From positions 1 through 64,000 of the forward strand of contig NZ_BOOC01000035.1 of assembly GCF_016863035.1 (NCBI RefSeq): 64,000 nt of DNA, written 5' to 3'. Numbering within the stretch: the stretch's first letter is position 1; each line of letters starts with the position of its first letter. A model generated the notes under the pieces. That model was not told where the DNA came from, searched no databases, and saw only the letters and a program-made list of their open reading frames with translations. The position numbers and the translations under genes are program-made. Shown piece after piece: positions 16,834 through 25,634 of the stretch. The stretch comes from Microbispora corallina (lineage in GTDB: Bacteria > Actinomycetota > Actinomycetes > Streptosporangiales > Streptosporangiaceae).

Positions 16834-18423
16834 TCACCCCGCGAGCAGCGGGAGCGGCGGGAAGGTGTGGTCCTGCCACAGCAGCCGCGAGGTCTCTTCG
16901 GGGTAGGCGGTGACCGTCGACGGCGTGTCGAAGAGCTGTGCGAGACGGTCGCCGGCGTCGTACGGCGGCCAGCCCGGGTCGCCGTGAGCGGCGAACGCCG
17001 TCCAGGCCCCGCGGATCCGCGCGGACAGCTCCTCCGCCGCCGGGGAGGGCGGGTCGCCGATCAGGACGGCGGGCTGTCCGCTGCTCAGGTTGCCGAAGAC
17101 GAGCGGCACGTCCAGGCCGTGGCAGGAGCCGAGAGCGCCGCCCAGTCCCGGGGCGGGCCAGGTCAGTTCGTAGAGGTGGGCCCGGCCGCCGCCGGCGATC
17201 TGCGCGCCGGCGAGGTGGAGACTCGGCATGCGGAACAGCCAGTCGGCGTTGACCAGCTCGTACAGCTCCTCGTCGGCCGCGGCCGGGAACGCCTCCCGGT
17301 ACCGGCGTGCGCCGTCCGGGCCAGGGGCGAGCATGTGCAGAGCGGTCTCGGTCTGCTCGTGCGTGACCTCGCCGAGCACGCCGTCGATCAGGCTGAACAG
17401 CCGGTGCTCGTCACGAGTGTGCCCGACGAGGAGCCCGACGTCCCGGGCCGCGCCGCCGGCCAGCGCCTGCCACGGGGTCACCGGCAGGACGTCACCGTCG
17501 ACGACCGGGGCGAACGGGATCGGCCGGTGTGCGATCCGCCCCCAGCGCTCCCGCCGCCGGACCGTCGTGGCGGCGATCGCGTCGCCCGCCGCGGGCAGCA
17601 GGGCCGGAGACACCGCCGACAGGCCTGACACCGTGGGCCGTACGCCCAGCTCGGCGGCGCAGGCGGCGGCGATGTCGGCGGCCAGCTCGGGAGAGAAGAA
17701 CGTCCCCGGCACGCTCTGCGCGACCGCCCTGCGGAACAGCCCGGCGGCGTGCGGCATGGCGAGCAGCGCGGCGACCGATCCGCCGCCCGCCGACTGACCG
17801 AAGATCGTGACCCGGCCGGGGTCGCCGCCGAACACCCGGACGTTGTCCCGCACCCACTGCAGGGCCGCGACCTGGTCGAGCAGGCCCCGGTTGGCCGGGG
17901 CTCCCTCGATCTGCGCGAAACCCTCGATCCCGAGACGGTAGTTGAGGGTCACGACCACGACTCCACCGCGGGCCAGATGCCCGGCGTCGTACTCCGGGAG
18001 GCTGGAGGTGCCCATGGCGTACCCGCCGCCGGGGATCCACACCATCACCGGGAGCCCCGCCTCGGGATCCGGCTCCGGCGTCCAGACGTTGAGCGTCAGC
18101 CAGTCGTCGCCGGCGGCGTCCTGGGACGCACCGAGCAGGCCGGACTGCGGGGGCGGCGGGCCGTACGCGACCGCCGGGCGGACACCGTCCCAGCCGCGCG
18201 CCGGCCGCGGCGCGGCGAACCGGAGGGCGCCGACCGGCGGCTCGGCGAACGGGATGCCGCGGAAGACCGCCAGGCCCGCCTCCCGGCCGCCGCGAAGGAC
18301 GCCGGCCGCCGTGCGGACCTCCGGATTGGACTCCGGCGGCTTGCGGGAAGGCGGCTCGCCAGATGACGGCTCGCGGGATGGCGGCTCGCTGGATGACGGC
18401 TTGCTGGATCCGGTGACGGCCAC
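16834..18423 (-). CDS. Type-B carboxylesterase
   Basis: About 529 residues, an alpha/beta-hydrolase of the carboxylesterase type-B family. The nucleophile Ser is in VTIFGQSAGGGSVAALL, the oxyanion region is VMVWIPGGGYAMG, and the acid and His lie in GHTRDEHRLFS and LGSCHGLDVPLVFG. The family start RTAAGVLRGGREAGLAVFRGIPFAEPP (key piece GIPFAEPPVG) is preceded by a 25-residue Ser/Pro/Glu linker encoded by 15-bp tandem repeats (about 18340-18410). GTG 18423 with GGAGAGGAAA upstream is the chosen start. It has no signal peptide and is divergent from the large secreted protein. Confidence 0.88.
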   Translation of the reverse strand: MAVTGSSKPSSSEPPSREPSSGEPPSRKPPESNPEVRTAAGVLRGGREAGLAVFRGIPFAEPPVGALRFAAPRPARGWDGVRPAVAYGPPPPQSGLLGASQDAAGDDWLTLNVWTPEPDPEAGLPVMVWIPGGGYAMGTSSLPEYDAGHLARGGVVVVTLNYRLGIEGFAQIEGAPANRGLLDQVAALQWVRDNVRVFGGDPGRVTIFGQSAGGGSVAALLAMPHAAGLFRRAVAQSVPGTFFSPELAADIAAACAAELGVRPTVSGLSAVSPALLPAAGDAIAATTVRRRERWGRIAHRPIPFAPVVDGDVLPVTPWQALAGGAARDVGLLVGHTRDEHRLFSLIDGVLGEVTHEQTETALHMLAPGPDGARRYREAFPAAADEELYELVNADWLFRMPSLHLAGAQIAGGGRAHLYELTWPAPGLGGALGSCHGLDVPLVFGNLSSGQPAVLIGDPPSPAAEELSARIRGAWTAFAAHGDPGWPPYDAGDRLAQLFDTPSTVTAYPEETSRLLWQDHTFPPLPLLAG

Positions 18424-18503
18424 GTCGCGGTTTCCTCTCCGTTCCTGCCCGGCCGAGCATCCCAGCGCACGCCGGCTGCGGGCAAACGGTTTAGCCTGCT
18501 GGT

Positions 18504-18521
18504 TGAGTACGCGGGTACTCA
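18504..18521. promoter_or_regulatory. Palindrome between divergent esterase and LGFP-protein genes
   Basis: TGAGTAC-GCGG-GTACTCA is a perfect 7-bp inverted repeat with a 4-nt spacer, 35 bp before the ATG of the large secreted protein and 80 bp from the esterase start. It is placed to act as a shared operator. No regulator gene lies next to it. Confidence 0.5.
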
Positions 18522-18556
18522 TGTGACCGCCGGGCGGGCCGGATGACACTGCCACC

Positions 18557-21500
18557 ATGGTCACTCGGCTTCTCGTCGTCCTGGCGTTGATCGCGTCCTC
18601 CCTGGGTCTGCCGCGGGCCACCGCCGCCTCGGCCGGCACGTGTGAGCTGCTCCCCGTGGGTCCCATCCACACGCGGTGGGTCCTGCTCGAGGGCAAGGAC
18701 GGGCCGCTGGGCTGCCCCACCGGCCCTGAGCAGGACGTGCCGGGGCACCGGGGCAAGCGCCAGACGTTCGAGGGCGGCGAGGTGGCCTGGTCGCCGGAGC
18801 AGGGCGAGGCCATGACGGTGGCCGCGTACCTGCTGGGCAAGTCGGCCGTCGTCGAGTTCGGGCCGACCGGCCCGTACCACTACGACAAGTTCCTGGTGCG
18901 CTGGGACCGCGACGGCCAGAACCTCGGCCAGGACAGCGCGAGGTTCAGCTGGTCCGACTCCGGGTCGCACGTGATCTACCCCGACAGGAACGGCACCTAC
19001 ACCTTCATCGTGGAGGGCTGCGACCAGGGCAGGTACGAGGGCTCGACCTGCCGGCAGGGCTGGACGATCCCGGTCAGCACCAGGCTCGACAGGGGCGGCG
19101 GCGGGTCCCAGGACGGAGTTCCTCCCGAGTGCCCGATACGGCCTCAGGGCGACATCGGCGCCAAGTGGTTCGACATGGGCTCGCGTTCCGGCCCGCTCGG
19201 GTGCGCCACCGGCCCGGAGGAGGACATCCCCGGACACCGGGGTAAGCGCCAGAACTTCGAACGAGGACAGATCGTCTGGTCGCCGGAGCAGGGCGAGCAC
19301 ATGGCGGTGGCGGCCTATCTCCTGGGCAACCGGGTCAGCGTGGACTGGGGGCCCTCGACCCCGTACACGTACGACTTCTGGCAGGTCCGCTGGGACAGGG
19401 ACGGCGTCAACCTGGGGCAGGACGAGCGGGACGCGAGGCGCATGTCGCCGGCGGACGGCGACCTCGGGCGGTGGACCGCGCGGTTGCAGGGGTTCGGCGA
19501 GTACGGCTTCACCGTCCAGGGCTGCGACAGGGGCGGCTTCCTCAGCGGAGCCACCTGCAGGCAGAAGTGGACCGTCCCGGTCCGGCTGCGTTTCCAGCCG
19601 GCGTCCGAGCCGCTCTGCGGAGAGCAGCCGGTCGGGCTGATCCGTGACAGGTGGCTGGAGCTACGCGGGCCCGCCGGGTTCCTCGGCTGCCCGACGGGCC
19701 CGGAGGAGGACGTGCCGGGCCGGCGCGGCAAGCGGCAGACGTTCCAGGGCGGGCAGATCGCCTGGTCGCCCGAACAGGGAGAGAGCATGGTCGTGGCCGC
19801 CTACCAGGAGGCCGACGGAGCCGTCGTCGAATGGGGGCCGACCCGGCCGCGGTTCGACTACGACCGCTTCCTGGTGCGCTGGGACGGCGACGGCACCGAC
19901 CCGCAGCAGCGGACGGTCACCGGATCCCGGGTGTCGGGCCGGCTGCGGGTGGGGCTGCTGCCCGAGTGGAAGCCGATCACCTTCATGGTGGAGGGCTGCG
20001 ACAAGGGCGGCCTCCTGTCCGGCTCGACCTGCCGGCAGAAATGGACGATCCCGGTGACCGTGCGGCCGAAGCCGTTCGACGGCGACGTCGACATCTCCGC
20101 GGCGTCCGCGGAGGACCCGGCGACGGCCATGGCGACCCAGAAGACGCGGACGGACGCGGCGGTCCGGTCGTACTCCTGCCTGAACGCGCTGGACCTGGAC
20201 GACCCGTCGCCGGGCGAGGGCGAGGCGGGGCGGCTCGTCGCCCGGCTGCAGCGGCTCAGGCTCGACGGCCCCGGATACGCGTGCGAAGGCGACCTGCCCA
20301 ACCGTCTCCTCGTCAACGAGTTCCTCCGGGACGTCCCCACCAAACCGGTGGGCACCGAGACCGACGACTGCCCGATCGAGGAGAAGACCGTCGGCGACTA
20401 CGACACGTTCCTCAAGGGGCTGATCTACATCGCGTACAAGCAGCGGGACCTGCTCGACTACGACGTGTGGTACCGCCTGCTGCACGAGCTGCTGACGATG
20501 AGCGGGCCGCACTCGGTGTCGGAGGAGGGCAAGTCCATTTGCCTGTTCGTGTCACCCGAGTCGGAGAACCACATCCTGCTGATCGAGACGGCCCGGTACC
20601 TGACCAACCAGCTGTTCTTCGACGCCACGCAGGACGCGGTCTGGGACAACCACGTCAACGGCATGGACGCCTATCTGCTGCGCTTCATGCACACGATCGC
20701 CCAGCACGACTTCCTGGAGTTCAACGCCCGGCCCTACCAGCGGTACTCGATCAACGGACTGCTCAACCTGTACGACTTCGCCCGGCAGAGGGCGGTGCGC
20801 ACCGGCGCGCAGATCGTCCTCGACTACACCACCACGAAGTTCGCCACGTCCAGCAACATGCTCAGGCGGAGCGGGCCCTTCCGGCGCCTGGCGGACCACA
20901 CCGACGCGGCGAACAAGAGCTACTACTCCGGCGACTCCGACCCGCAATCGGCCTTCTTCCTCGCCTACACCGGTCTGTCGGACTACACGGGAGGGAAGAT
21001 CCCGGCGCACTGGCGGCTGGAAGCGATGATCTCCGGGCTCTCGTCCTACCGGCCGCCGAGGGCCGCGTACGAACTGGCCATGAACAAGGGCACGCCGTAC
21101 CAGCAGACCTTCTTCCACGGAAACCGGCCGAAGATCCACCCCGACGCGGACGACGCCGATCCCGGCGTGGAGATCTACTCCAGCTCACCCTCCTTCATGA
21201 TCACAGCGGGCGGCGTCTTCCTCAACAGCGGCTACCGCTCCGACAGGATCAGGGGCTTCAAGGACCATGGCGTCGCCCAGCCGACCACGCTGATGCCGAC
21301 CGGGGCCGACGTGGAGGCGGCCGACCTGATCCGGTTCGAGGGGGCGCGGCGCGACGTCAGCAGCCCGCCGGACCGGGCCGTGGTCAACACCTGCGTCTCC
21401 GGCGGCTTCGCCTGCGGCGTCCAGGGCGTGGTCCCGCAGCGCTGGCTGCGCTGCGTCGGCCCCGAGTCGGACGGCCAGTGGCTCCTGCTGGACCTGGAAA

Positions 21501-21976
21501 GCTGCCAGGGGCTGGGCTTCTACGTCGCCATCCACATCGACCAGCCGAACGGCGTCCTGCCGCCGTACCAGAACGGCGGATTCTTCTACGCCGTGGAGCA
21601 CACGGCCATGCCGTTCAGCACCTTCGCCACGAAGACCAAGGAGCTCAACGCCGATCTCCCCCGATACCTGGACATCAGCACGCCGTACACCTTCCAGGCC
21701 CCCGACGGGCACACGTACCGCTTCCAGCTGCACAGGCCCGGCGGCAAGTACCTGTCCGACCTTCTGGAGATCGACGGCACGAAGCAGCCGGACGACCTGA
21801 CGTCCTTGCCTCTGGCCGACGGCCCCTTCCTCAGCTCAACCGGGCACGACGGGCTGATCAGGATCCGCCGCCCGGGCTGCGCCGGCCCGCTCAGCCTGGA
21901 CTTCCGCGACGCCCTGCAACCGGTCAGGACCGAGCCCCCGGCGCAGGACCCGAGCCCGATCTGCCCGCCCGTATAA
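18557..21976 (+). CDS. Large secreted protein: three LGFP-like Cys modules plus C-terminal domain
   Basis: An 1139-residue exported protein. A signal peptide (MVTRLLVVLALIASSLGLPR, cleavage near ATAASA) is followed by three tandem modules at about 27-176, 190-344 and 351-503. Each has an LGFP-like core (GPLGCPTGPEQDVPGHRGKR in module 1, WSPEQG next), a Y/D-rich strand with VRWDRDG, and a closing EGCD..TCRQKWTIPV. Each module has four cysteines in the same positions, probably two disulfides. LGFP repeats are known in actinobacterial wall-associated proteins. The rest (about 530-1139) is helix-rich and includes SENHILLIETARYLTNQLFF (helical), then a beta-rich part from about 860. This order resembles the (alpha/alpha) toroid plus beta-sandwich of polysaccharide lyases, but I cannot show a catalytic site. 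It stands alone. Confidence 0.85.
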   Translation: MVTRLLVVLALIASSLGLPRATAASAGTCELLPVGPIHTRWVLLEGKDGPLGCPTGPEQDVPGHRGKRQTFEGGEVAWSPEQGEAMTVAAYLLGKSAVVEFGPTGPYHYDKFLVRWDRDGQNLGQDSARFSWSDSGSHVIYPDRNGTYTFIVEGCDQGRYEGSTCRQGWTIPVSTRLDRGGGGSQDGVPPECPIRPQGDIGAKWFDMGSRSGPLGCATGPEEDIPGHRGKRQNFERGQIVWSPEQGEHMAVAAYLLGNRVSVDWGPSTPYTYDFWQVRWDRDGVNLGQDERDARRMSPADGDLGRWTARLQGFGEYGFTVQGCDRGGFLSGATCRQKWTVPVRLRFQPASEPLCGEQPVGLIRDRWLELRGPAGFLGCPTGPEEDVPGRRGKRQTFQGGQIAWSPEQGESMVVAAYQEADGAVVEWGPTRPRFDYDRFLVRWDGDGTDPQQRTVTGSRVSGRLRVGLLPEWKPITFMVEGCDKGGLLSGSTCRQKWTIPVTVRPKPFDGDVDISAASAEDPATAMATQKTRTDAAVRSYSCLNALDLDDPSPGEGEAGRLVARLQRLRLDGPGYACEGDLPNRLLVNEFLRDVPTKPVGTETDDCPIEEKTVGDYDTFLKGLIYIAYKQRDLLDYDVWYRLLHELLTMSGPHSVSEEGKSICLFVSPESENHILLIETARYLTNQLFFDATQDAVWDNHVNGMDAYLLRFMHTIAQHDFLEFNARPYQRYSINGLLNLYDFARQRAVRTGAQIVLDYTTTKFATSSNMLRRSGPFRRLADHTDAANKSYYSGDSDPQSAFFLAYTGLSDYTGGKIPAHWRLEAMISGLSSYRPPRAAYELAMNKGTPYQQTFFHGNRPKIHPDADDADPGVEIYSSSPSFMITAGGVFLNSGYRSDRIRGFKDHGVAQPTTLMPTGADVEAADLIRFEGARRDVSSPPDRAVVNTCVSGGFACGVQGVVPQRWLRCVGPESDGQWLLLDLESCQGLGFYVAIHIDQPNGVLPPYQNGGFFYAVEHTAMPFSTFATKTKELNADLPRYLDISTPYTFQAPDGHTYRFQLHRPGGKYLSDLLEIDGTKQPDDLTSLPLADGPFLSSTGHDGLIRIRRPGCAGPLSLDFRDALQPVRTEPPAQDPSPICPPV

Positions 21977-22006
21977 GGGACGTGACCGGCCGCCGGGCCC
22001 CGGGCG

Positions 22007-22042
22007 GGTCCGGCGGACGGACGCGGTCCGGCGGACGGACGC
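22007..22042. repeat. Two exact 18-bp tandem copies
   Basis: GGTCCGGCGGACGGACGC occurs twice head to tail between two convergent genes. Each copy contains a small GTCCG/CGGAC inversion. Replication slippage is the simplest origin. Confidence 0.8.
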
Positions 22043-22057
22043 GAGGAGTGCGGCGCT

Positions 22058-22113
22058 CGACGGGCGCGCTCGGCGGGCGGCACCGGCGGCGCGGGAGCCC
22101 TCGGCGCCCGTCG
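22058..22113. terminator. Inverted repeat between convergent genes
   Basis: CGACGGGCGC at 22058-22067 pairs exactly with GCGCCCGTCG at 22104-22113 around a 36-nt GC-rich loop. The left arm is in the gap between the secreted protein and the TPR-like gene, close to the stops of both. A bidirectional terminator is likely, though the loop is long and there is no T-run. The last codons of the TPR-like gene begin at 22116. Confidence 0.4.
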
Positions 22114-22115
22114 CG

Positions 22116-22844
22116 TCAGCGTCGCTCGTCGCCGAAGGCCTCACGCGGCTGGAGGAGCCGTCCTCGCGCGTACTCCTCATCGAAGGCGGACGGGCCGAGC
22201 GAGCCGAGCGCGGCGGCGCGCATCTTGGCGAGGTCGGCCGCGTCGTCGGGGTCGGGCACCTGGCCGATCGCCGCGAACGCGGCATCCGTGACACCGATCA
22301 TCCGCGCCGCGCGGGCGTGGTCGCCCTCGGCCGAGGCGAGTGCGGCGCCCGCCACGCAGACGTACGGCACGAAATCCGCCCAGCCGTTGCCGAACACCCG
22401 CTCGCGGTTCTCGGCGAACAGCTCCCTCGCCACGTCGAGGTTGCCCAGGCCCAGCTCGCAGAACGCGAGGTTGTGGTATTCGGAGTTGACCATCTCGGGC
22501 CGGCCGAGCTCCTCGTTGAGGGCGATGCTCTCCCGGTACAGATCCCGGGCGCGGAGCAGGTCACCCGACATGCGGGCCACGCCGGCCAGCACGTGGCGAG
22601 GCCGTTCCTCGAGGCCGCGGTCGCCGGAGCGCAGCGCGACCTCGAGAGCCTCCAGGGCCCGGGCCTGTCCGCCCCGCAGGTCACCGCCGCGGATGGCGAC
22701 CCGGGCCAGGCTGTACCTGGCCTCCACCTCCCCCGCCAGGTCGCCGGCGGCCTGGGCCCGCTCGATCTCGGCCTCGCTCATCCGCACCACGGCGTCGGTC
22801 TCACCGCGCCGGAACGCCGAGCGCACGCGCTCACTGAAGCTCAT
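22116..22844 (-). CDS. TPR-like helical repeat protein
   Basis: A 242-residue all-helical protein with tetratricopeptide-like spacing: AGDLAGEVEARYSLARVAIR, SGDRGLEERPRHVLAGVAR, MSGDLLRARDLYRESIAL and GLGNLDVARELFAENRER. It resembles the repeat regions of large actinobacterial LuxR/AfsR-type regulators but has no DNA-binding or ATPase domain, so it is either a free-standing TPR protein or an ancient fragment. The ribosome site AAAGGCGACC precedes ATG 22844. It is 57 bp downstream of the acetyltransferase gene on the same strand. Confidence 0.75.
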   Translation of the reverse strand: MSFSERVRSAFRRGETDAVVRMSEAEIERAQAAGDLAGEVEARYSLARVAIRGGDLRGGQARALEALEVALRSGDRGLEERPRHVLAGVARMSGDLLRARDLYRESIALNEELGRPEMVNSEYHNLAFCELGLGNLDVARELFAENRERVFGNGWADFVPYVCVAGAALASAEGDHARAARMIGVTDAAFAAIGQVPDPDDAADLAKMRAAALGSLGPSAFDEEYARGRLLQPREAFGDERR

Positions 22845-22901
22845 GGTCGCCTTTCATCGTCGAGGTGTCCCGTCCCGTGGTCGACCCGGAGGTCTCGTCC
22901 G

Positions 22902-23654
22902 TCACGCGAACACGGTCCAGTTCTCCACGAGACGGAAGCCCATCGACTCGTAGAGCGATCGGCCTATCGCGCTGGAGTGCAGGTAGGCCGCGTCCGCGCC
23001 CGCCGCGACGCCGTCCAGCACCACGGTCTCGGTGATCGCCCGGCCAAGGCCACGGCCCCGCGCGGACGGGACGACGGCGATGTTGAACACTCCCACCACG
23101 CCGGACGTCCGCACACCGAGCCCGGTCCCGGCGGGCCGTCCGGACTCCTCGGCCAGATAGCCCGTGATGCCGTCGGCGTCGAGCACGCCGCCGCCCATGA
23201 GCGAGCCGAAGGCGCCCTCGGGAGCCTCAAAGGCCCGGGTGAGCGTGTCGGTGTAGAGGTCGTTCTCGGCGGCGCCGATCCGGCGCACCAGCTGCCGCTG
23301 TGCCGCGCCGGCCCGGAACGCGATGTCCGCGGAGCAGGCCAGCAACGGCAGATCCGAGCGGCCGGCCAGTCCGTGCCGGGCCGCGAGGTCGGCGACCTCG
23401 TCGCCCGCCTCGCCACGAACCATGATCGACCAGGGCACGGCCTGCCTGCCGACCTCGGTCGCCATCGCGTCGAGCGCCCCGAGGTCCGGTTCGCGCGTCG
23501 TGTCGTAGGCCACGTTCAGCGTCGCGACGCCGGCGTGGGTCACCGCCGCGCGGGCGCTGCCCCGCTCGGCGTACCAGCCCTTCGGTGTCACCCCGCAGAG
23601 GAGCTCGATGGCGTCGAAGTACGCCGCCGCCATCCGATCAGCGGTTGTGTTCAT
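22902..23654 (-). CDS. GNAT-family N-acetyltransferase
   Basis: A 250-residue protein with a C-terminal GNAT fold: beta-4 GVVGVFNIAVVPSARGRGLG includes the acetyl-CoA pyrophosphate loop (R-G-R-G-L-G), then AYLHSSAIGRSLYESMGFRLVE is the typical end. The N-terminal half is a second, degenerate GNAT-like region, as in many two-domain members. The acceptor substrate is unknown. Confidence 0.85.
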   Translation of the reverse strand: MNTTADRMAAAYFDAIELLCGVTPKGWYAERGSARAAVTHAGVATLNVAYDTTREPDLGALDAMATEVGRQAVPWSIMVRGEAGDEVADLAARHGLAGRSDLPLLACSADIAFRAGAAQRQLVRRIGAAENDLYTDTLTRAFEAPEGAFGSLMGGGVLDADGITGYLAEESGRPAGTGLGVRTSGVVGVFNIAVVPSARGRGLGRAITETVVLDGVAAGADAAYLHSSAIGRSLYESMGFRLVENWTVFA

Positions 23655-23706
23655 GGCCGTCCCCCATCACATCTTCCGTGCCCCGGGGAGAGTACCGGCA
23701 GTCGCA

Positions 23707-23910
23707 CGCACCGATGACACCGGCGCCCGACTGAAGCCGGTCCTGACCAGCCGCACCGAGGGCGGCACCACCACGAGCTATGAACACGCCGGCACCAGTA
23801 ACGATGTGGTCGCCGTCACCGATGCCGCAGGCGTGAAGCAGGAGACCTACAGCCGGGGCGCGTTCGGCGGCGTCGTGTCCGCAAAGACCCTGGCGGACAC
23901 CAGCAGGTGA
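23707..23910 (+). pseudogene. RHS/YD-repeat protein fragment
   Basis: A 67-codon stretch reading RTDDTGARLKPVLTSRTEGG, then EHAGTSNDVVAVTDAAG and SRGAFGGVVSAKTLADTSR. The pattern Y/H-x-G-x-x-N-D-x-x-A-V-T-D-x-x-G is that of RHS/YD repeats from large secreted polymorphic-toxin proteins. There is no start or signal sequence of its own; the open frame upstream runs into the antisense of the acetyltransferase. It appears to be a displaced remnant at the left edge of an AT-richer island. Confidence 0.6.
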
Positions 23911-23914
23911 ATCT

Positions 23915-24343
23915 GTGCCTGTGGCTAGGAAATTTTCTCCCATCGCCCTGGCTTTCCTGGTCGGCGCGACAACGACCCTCATCTGTGGCGGCTGTTCGAT
24001 CAACTGCGAAACTTCGGCCAAGAAATACTTCGCCATAGTCAGAGAGGCGACAAGGAATTCGTTCGGCACAGATGAAGCACCGCATAGAGATGAAATGTCT
24101 GGTTGTGATTCCTGGGACGATCCGGCCGTCCTCATCCCAATAAGGGGACAGATCACTTCGGCGGCTGAGGTGTCGACCCAGATGAAGGCGGACCACTGGG
24201 AGCCTCTCTCGAAGCAGGAGGCGAAAGCCTATGGGGGTGAAGTCGCACTGAGAAAGCGAGTCCAAAATCAGGTACTCATTGCGATTATCGGAGAAACGCA
24301 GGGCGCTCCCGGAAAGCAGGTTGAAGTGATCGCCGGGGATTGA
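23915..24343 (+). CDS. Small secreted or lipoprotein-like protein, unknown
   Basis: About 142 residues. A basic start (MPVARKFSPIALAFLVGATT) leads into a hydrophobic segment ending LICGGCSINC, a weak lipobox, so membrane anchoring is only possible. The mature part is polar with Cys at about 27, 31 and 63, and ends QVLIAIIGETQGAPGKQVEVI. The start is GTG 23915, five bases after the RHS fragment's stop. Third-position A/T is far more common than in neighbouring genes, suggesting transfer. I do not recognise the family. Confidence 0.55.
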   Translation: MPVARKFSPIALAFLVGATTTLICGGCSINCETSAKKYFAIVREATRNSFGTDEAPHRDEMSGCDSWDDPAVLIPIRGQITSAAEVSTQMKADHWEPLSKQEAKAYGGEVALRKRVQNQVLIAIIGETQGAPGKQVEVIAGD

Positions 24344-24521
24344 CTCCACCTCGATCGCCATTAGGCGCCGGATTTCGAACAGCCCCGGCGAAGAGCGACG
24401 CATATCGACGGCGACCTCCGGCAACGATGGACCTAGGTGAACGGCTGGATTCGCGATGCCGCTTACGAATATCGGAGATGCGTAGATGCGAACTGCTACC
24501 ACCTGTCCTGGAGAGGCGCAC

Positions 24522-25022
24522 ATGTCCCGTCACGCCGGAGGGAAAGAGCACGCCCTTTCACGCTGGACAACAAGTGGTTTGATTGTCGTACTTCTCGCAG
24601 CATCCGCCTGCTCGGAACTCTTTCCCACCACGATACGGGTCGACGAGGGCGCGATCAGCGAGGTACGTACCATCGGAAAGGTGCTGGCGGAAAGTGAGAC
24701 CGAAAGCACCTGGGACGGGGTCACCAGCATCTCAAAGGTACTGGCTATCGACATCGGGGATCAGGGACACGCTGATGCCACTACCGGAGCATACAAATTA
24801 TTACAAAAACACGGCTGGCTACTCTCCATCGATAAACATCCCCAATCGATTTATATGGAATCGCACAAGTGGGGCCACGTAGGACTGATGATCAAAAGTG
24901 TCGGGTACTTCGATTCACATGGCGGGATAGATCCAGATGAAGACGAGCTGGTAAAGGATGCGTTTGCAAAGTCGAACTCGAACAATATGGTCGTTCTAGA
25001 GATAGAGCACACCGATGAATGA
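24522..25022 (+). CDS. Small lipoprotein, unknown
   Basis: A 166-residue lipoprotein: MSRHAGGKEH, a hydrophobic stretch (GLIVVLLAASAC) with a good lipobox, then a mature domain of about 125 residues with KVLAESETESTWDGVTSISK, GAYKLLQKHGWLLS and a strongly acidic end (DPDEDELVKDAF, VLEIEHTDE). GGAGAGGCGC precedes the ATG. A/T-ended codons are common. The 180 bp before it (24344-24521) hold no gene I can see. It could be an immunity-type lipoprotein from the same toxin island; that is inference. Confidence 0.65.
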   Translation: MSRHAGGKEHALSRWTTSGLIVVLLAASACSELFPTTIRVDEGAISEVRTIGKVLAESETESTWDGVTSISKVLAIDIGDQGHADATTGAYKLLQKHGWLLSIDKHPQSIYMESHKWGHVGLMIKSVGYFDSHGGIDPDEDELVKDAFAKSNSNNMVVLEIEHTDE

Positions 25023-25117
25023 GCGGTCAAGAGATGGACAGTCGCAAGGCCCCGATCGGGCACGCGACGGCCTATGTCTACCAGGTGGAAATACTACAGG
25101 TGTACAGTGAGTGGTGA
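25019..25117 (+). CDS. 32-residue ORF bridging two lipoprotein genes
   Basis: ATG 25019 overlaps the preceding stop as ATGA, and its own stop (25115-25117) lies inside the next gene's 5' end. It encodes MSGQEMDSRKAPIGHATAYV and 12 more residues. The tight overlaps suggest coupled translation, but the peptide has no recognisable feature, so it may be only a coupling device or chance. Confidence 0.3.
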   Translation: MSGQEMDSRKAPIGHATAYVYQVEILQVYSEW

Positions 25118-25634
25118 GCGTTCGCCGCATTTACACATACTGAAGACATTCTCCACGCGAATCATCGTAAGTGTCAGCCTTCTTGTGATGCTTGGCACAC
25201 TTGCAGGCTGCGTCAACGGATTCAGCGGCGAGATTGGGGTCTCTGGAGACGGGAAAACGGCAACGGGGGTGATTTGGTGGTGTGACCGCCCCGATGTGAT
25301 ACACGTAGACATCGGACGGTACGAAAGCAAGGGATGGCGTTCCATGGTCACGTTCTCAAGCACGGCCATCAGCGGAGAGATGGCGGAACTCCCCATTGTC
25401 AGAGATCGGCCAGGATGGAAGGTGGACTCGGGTGACCCGAAGGCACTGGAAGGCGGCAACACGTACGTCATATCCGCCTGGCCCGGCGATGGAAAAAACG
25501 GCAGCTTCGGTCAGACAGAGTTCACCGTCCCCCAGGCGATGAATCTCAATCGCGACCAGGTGAAGTTTGGAATCCCAGGATCCGTCATTTCGCGGACGAA
25601 GTTTCTCACCTGGCACCGCTCCTACTGCTCCTAA
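25107..25634 (+). CDS. Small lipoprotein, unknown
   Basis: About 175 residues from GTG 25107 (an ATG at 25074 is also in frame but would give an over-long signal peptide). The lipobox is LGTLAGC, followed by a beta-rich mature domain: GEIGVSGDGKTATGVIWWCD, VTFSSTAISGEMAELPIV and a C-terminal WHRSYCS. Two mature-domain cysteines could pair. Base composition is lower in GC than the flanks. It is the last of three small exported proteins in a row after an RHS fragment. Confidence 0.6.
   Translation: MSGERSPHLHILKTFSTRIIVSVSLLVMLGTLAGCVNGFSGEIGVSGDGKTATGVIWWCDRPDVIHVDIGRYESKGWRSMVTFSSTAISGEMAELPIVRDRPGWKVDSGDPKALEGGNTYVISAWPGDGKNGSFGQTEFTVPQAMNLNRDQVKFGIPGSVISRTKFLTWHRSYCS

Noticed and set aside
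19651-22953. Very long open frame on the same strand as the LGFP-protein gene
   Set aside because: Off-frame shadow of a high-GC gene; it is Arg/Pro/Gly-rich, lacks motifs and runs across the stop of the real gene.
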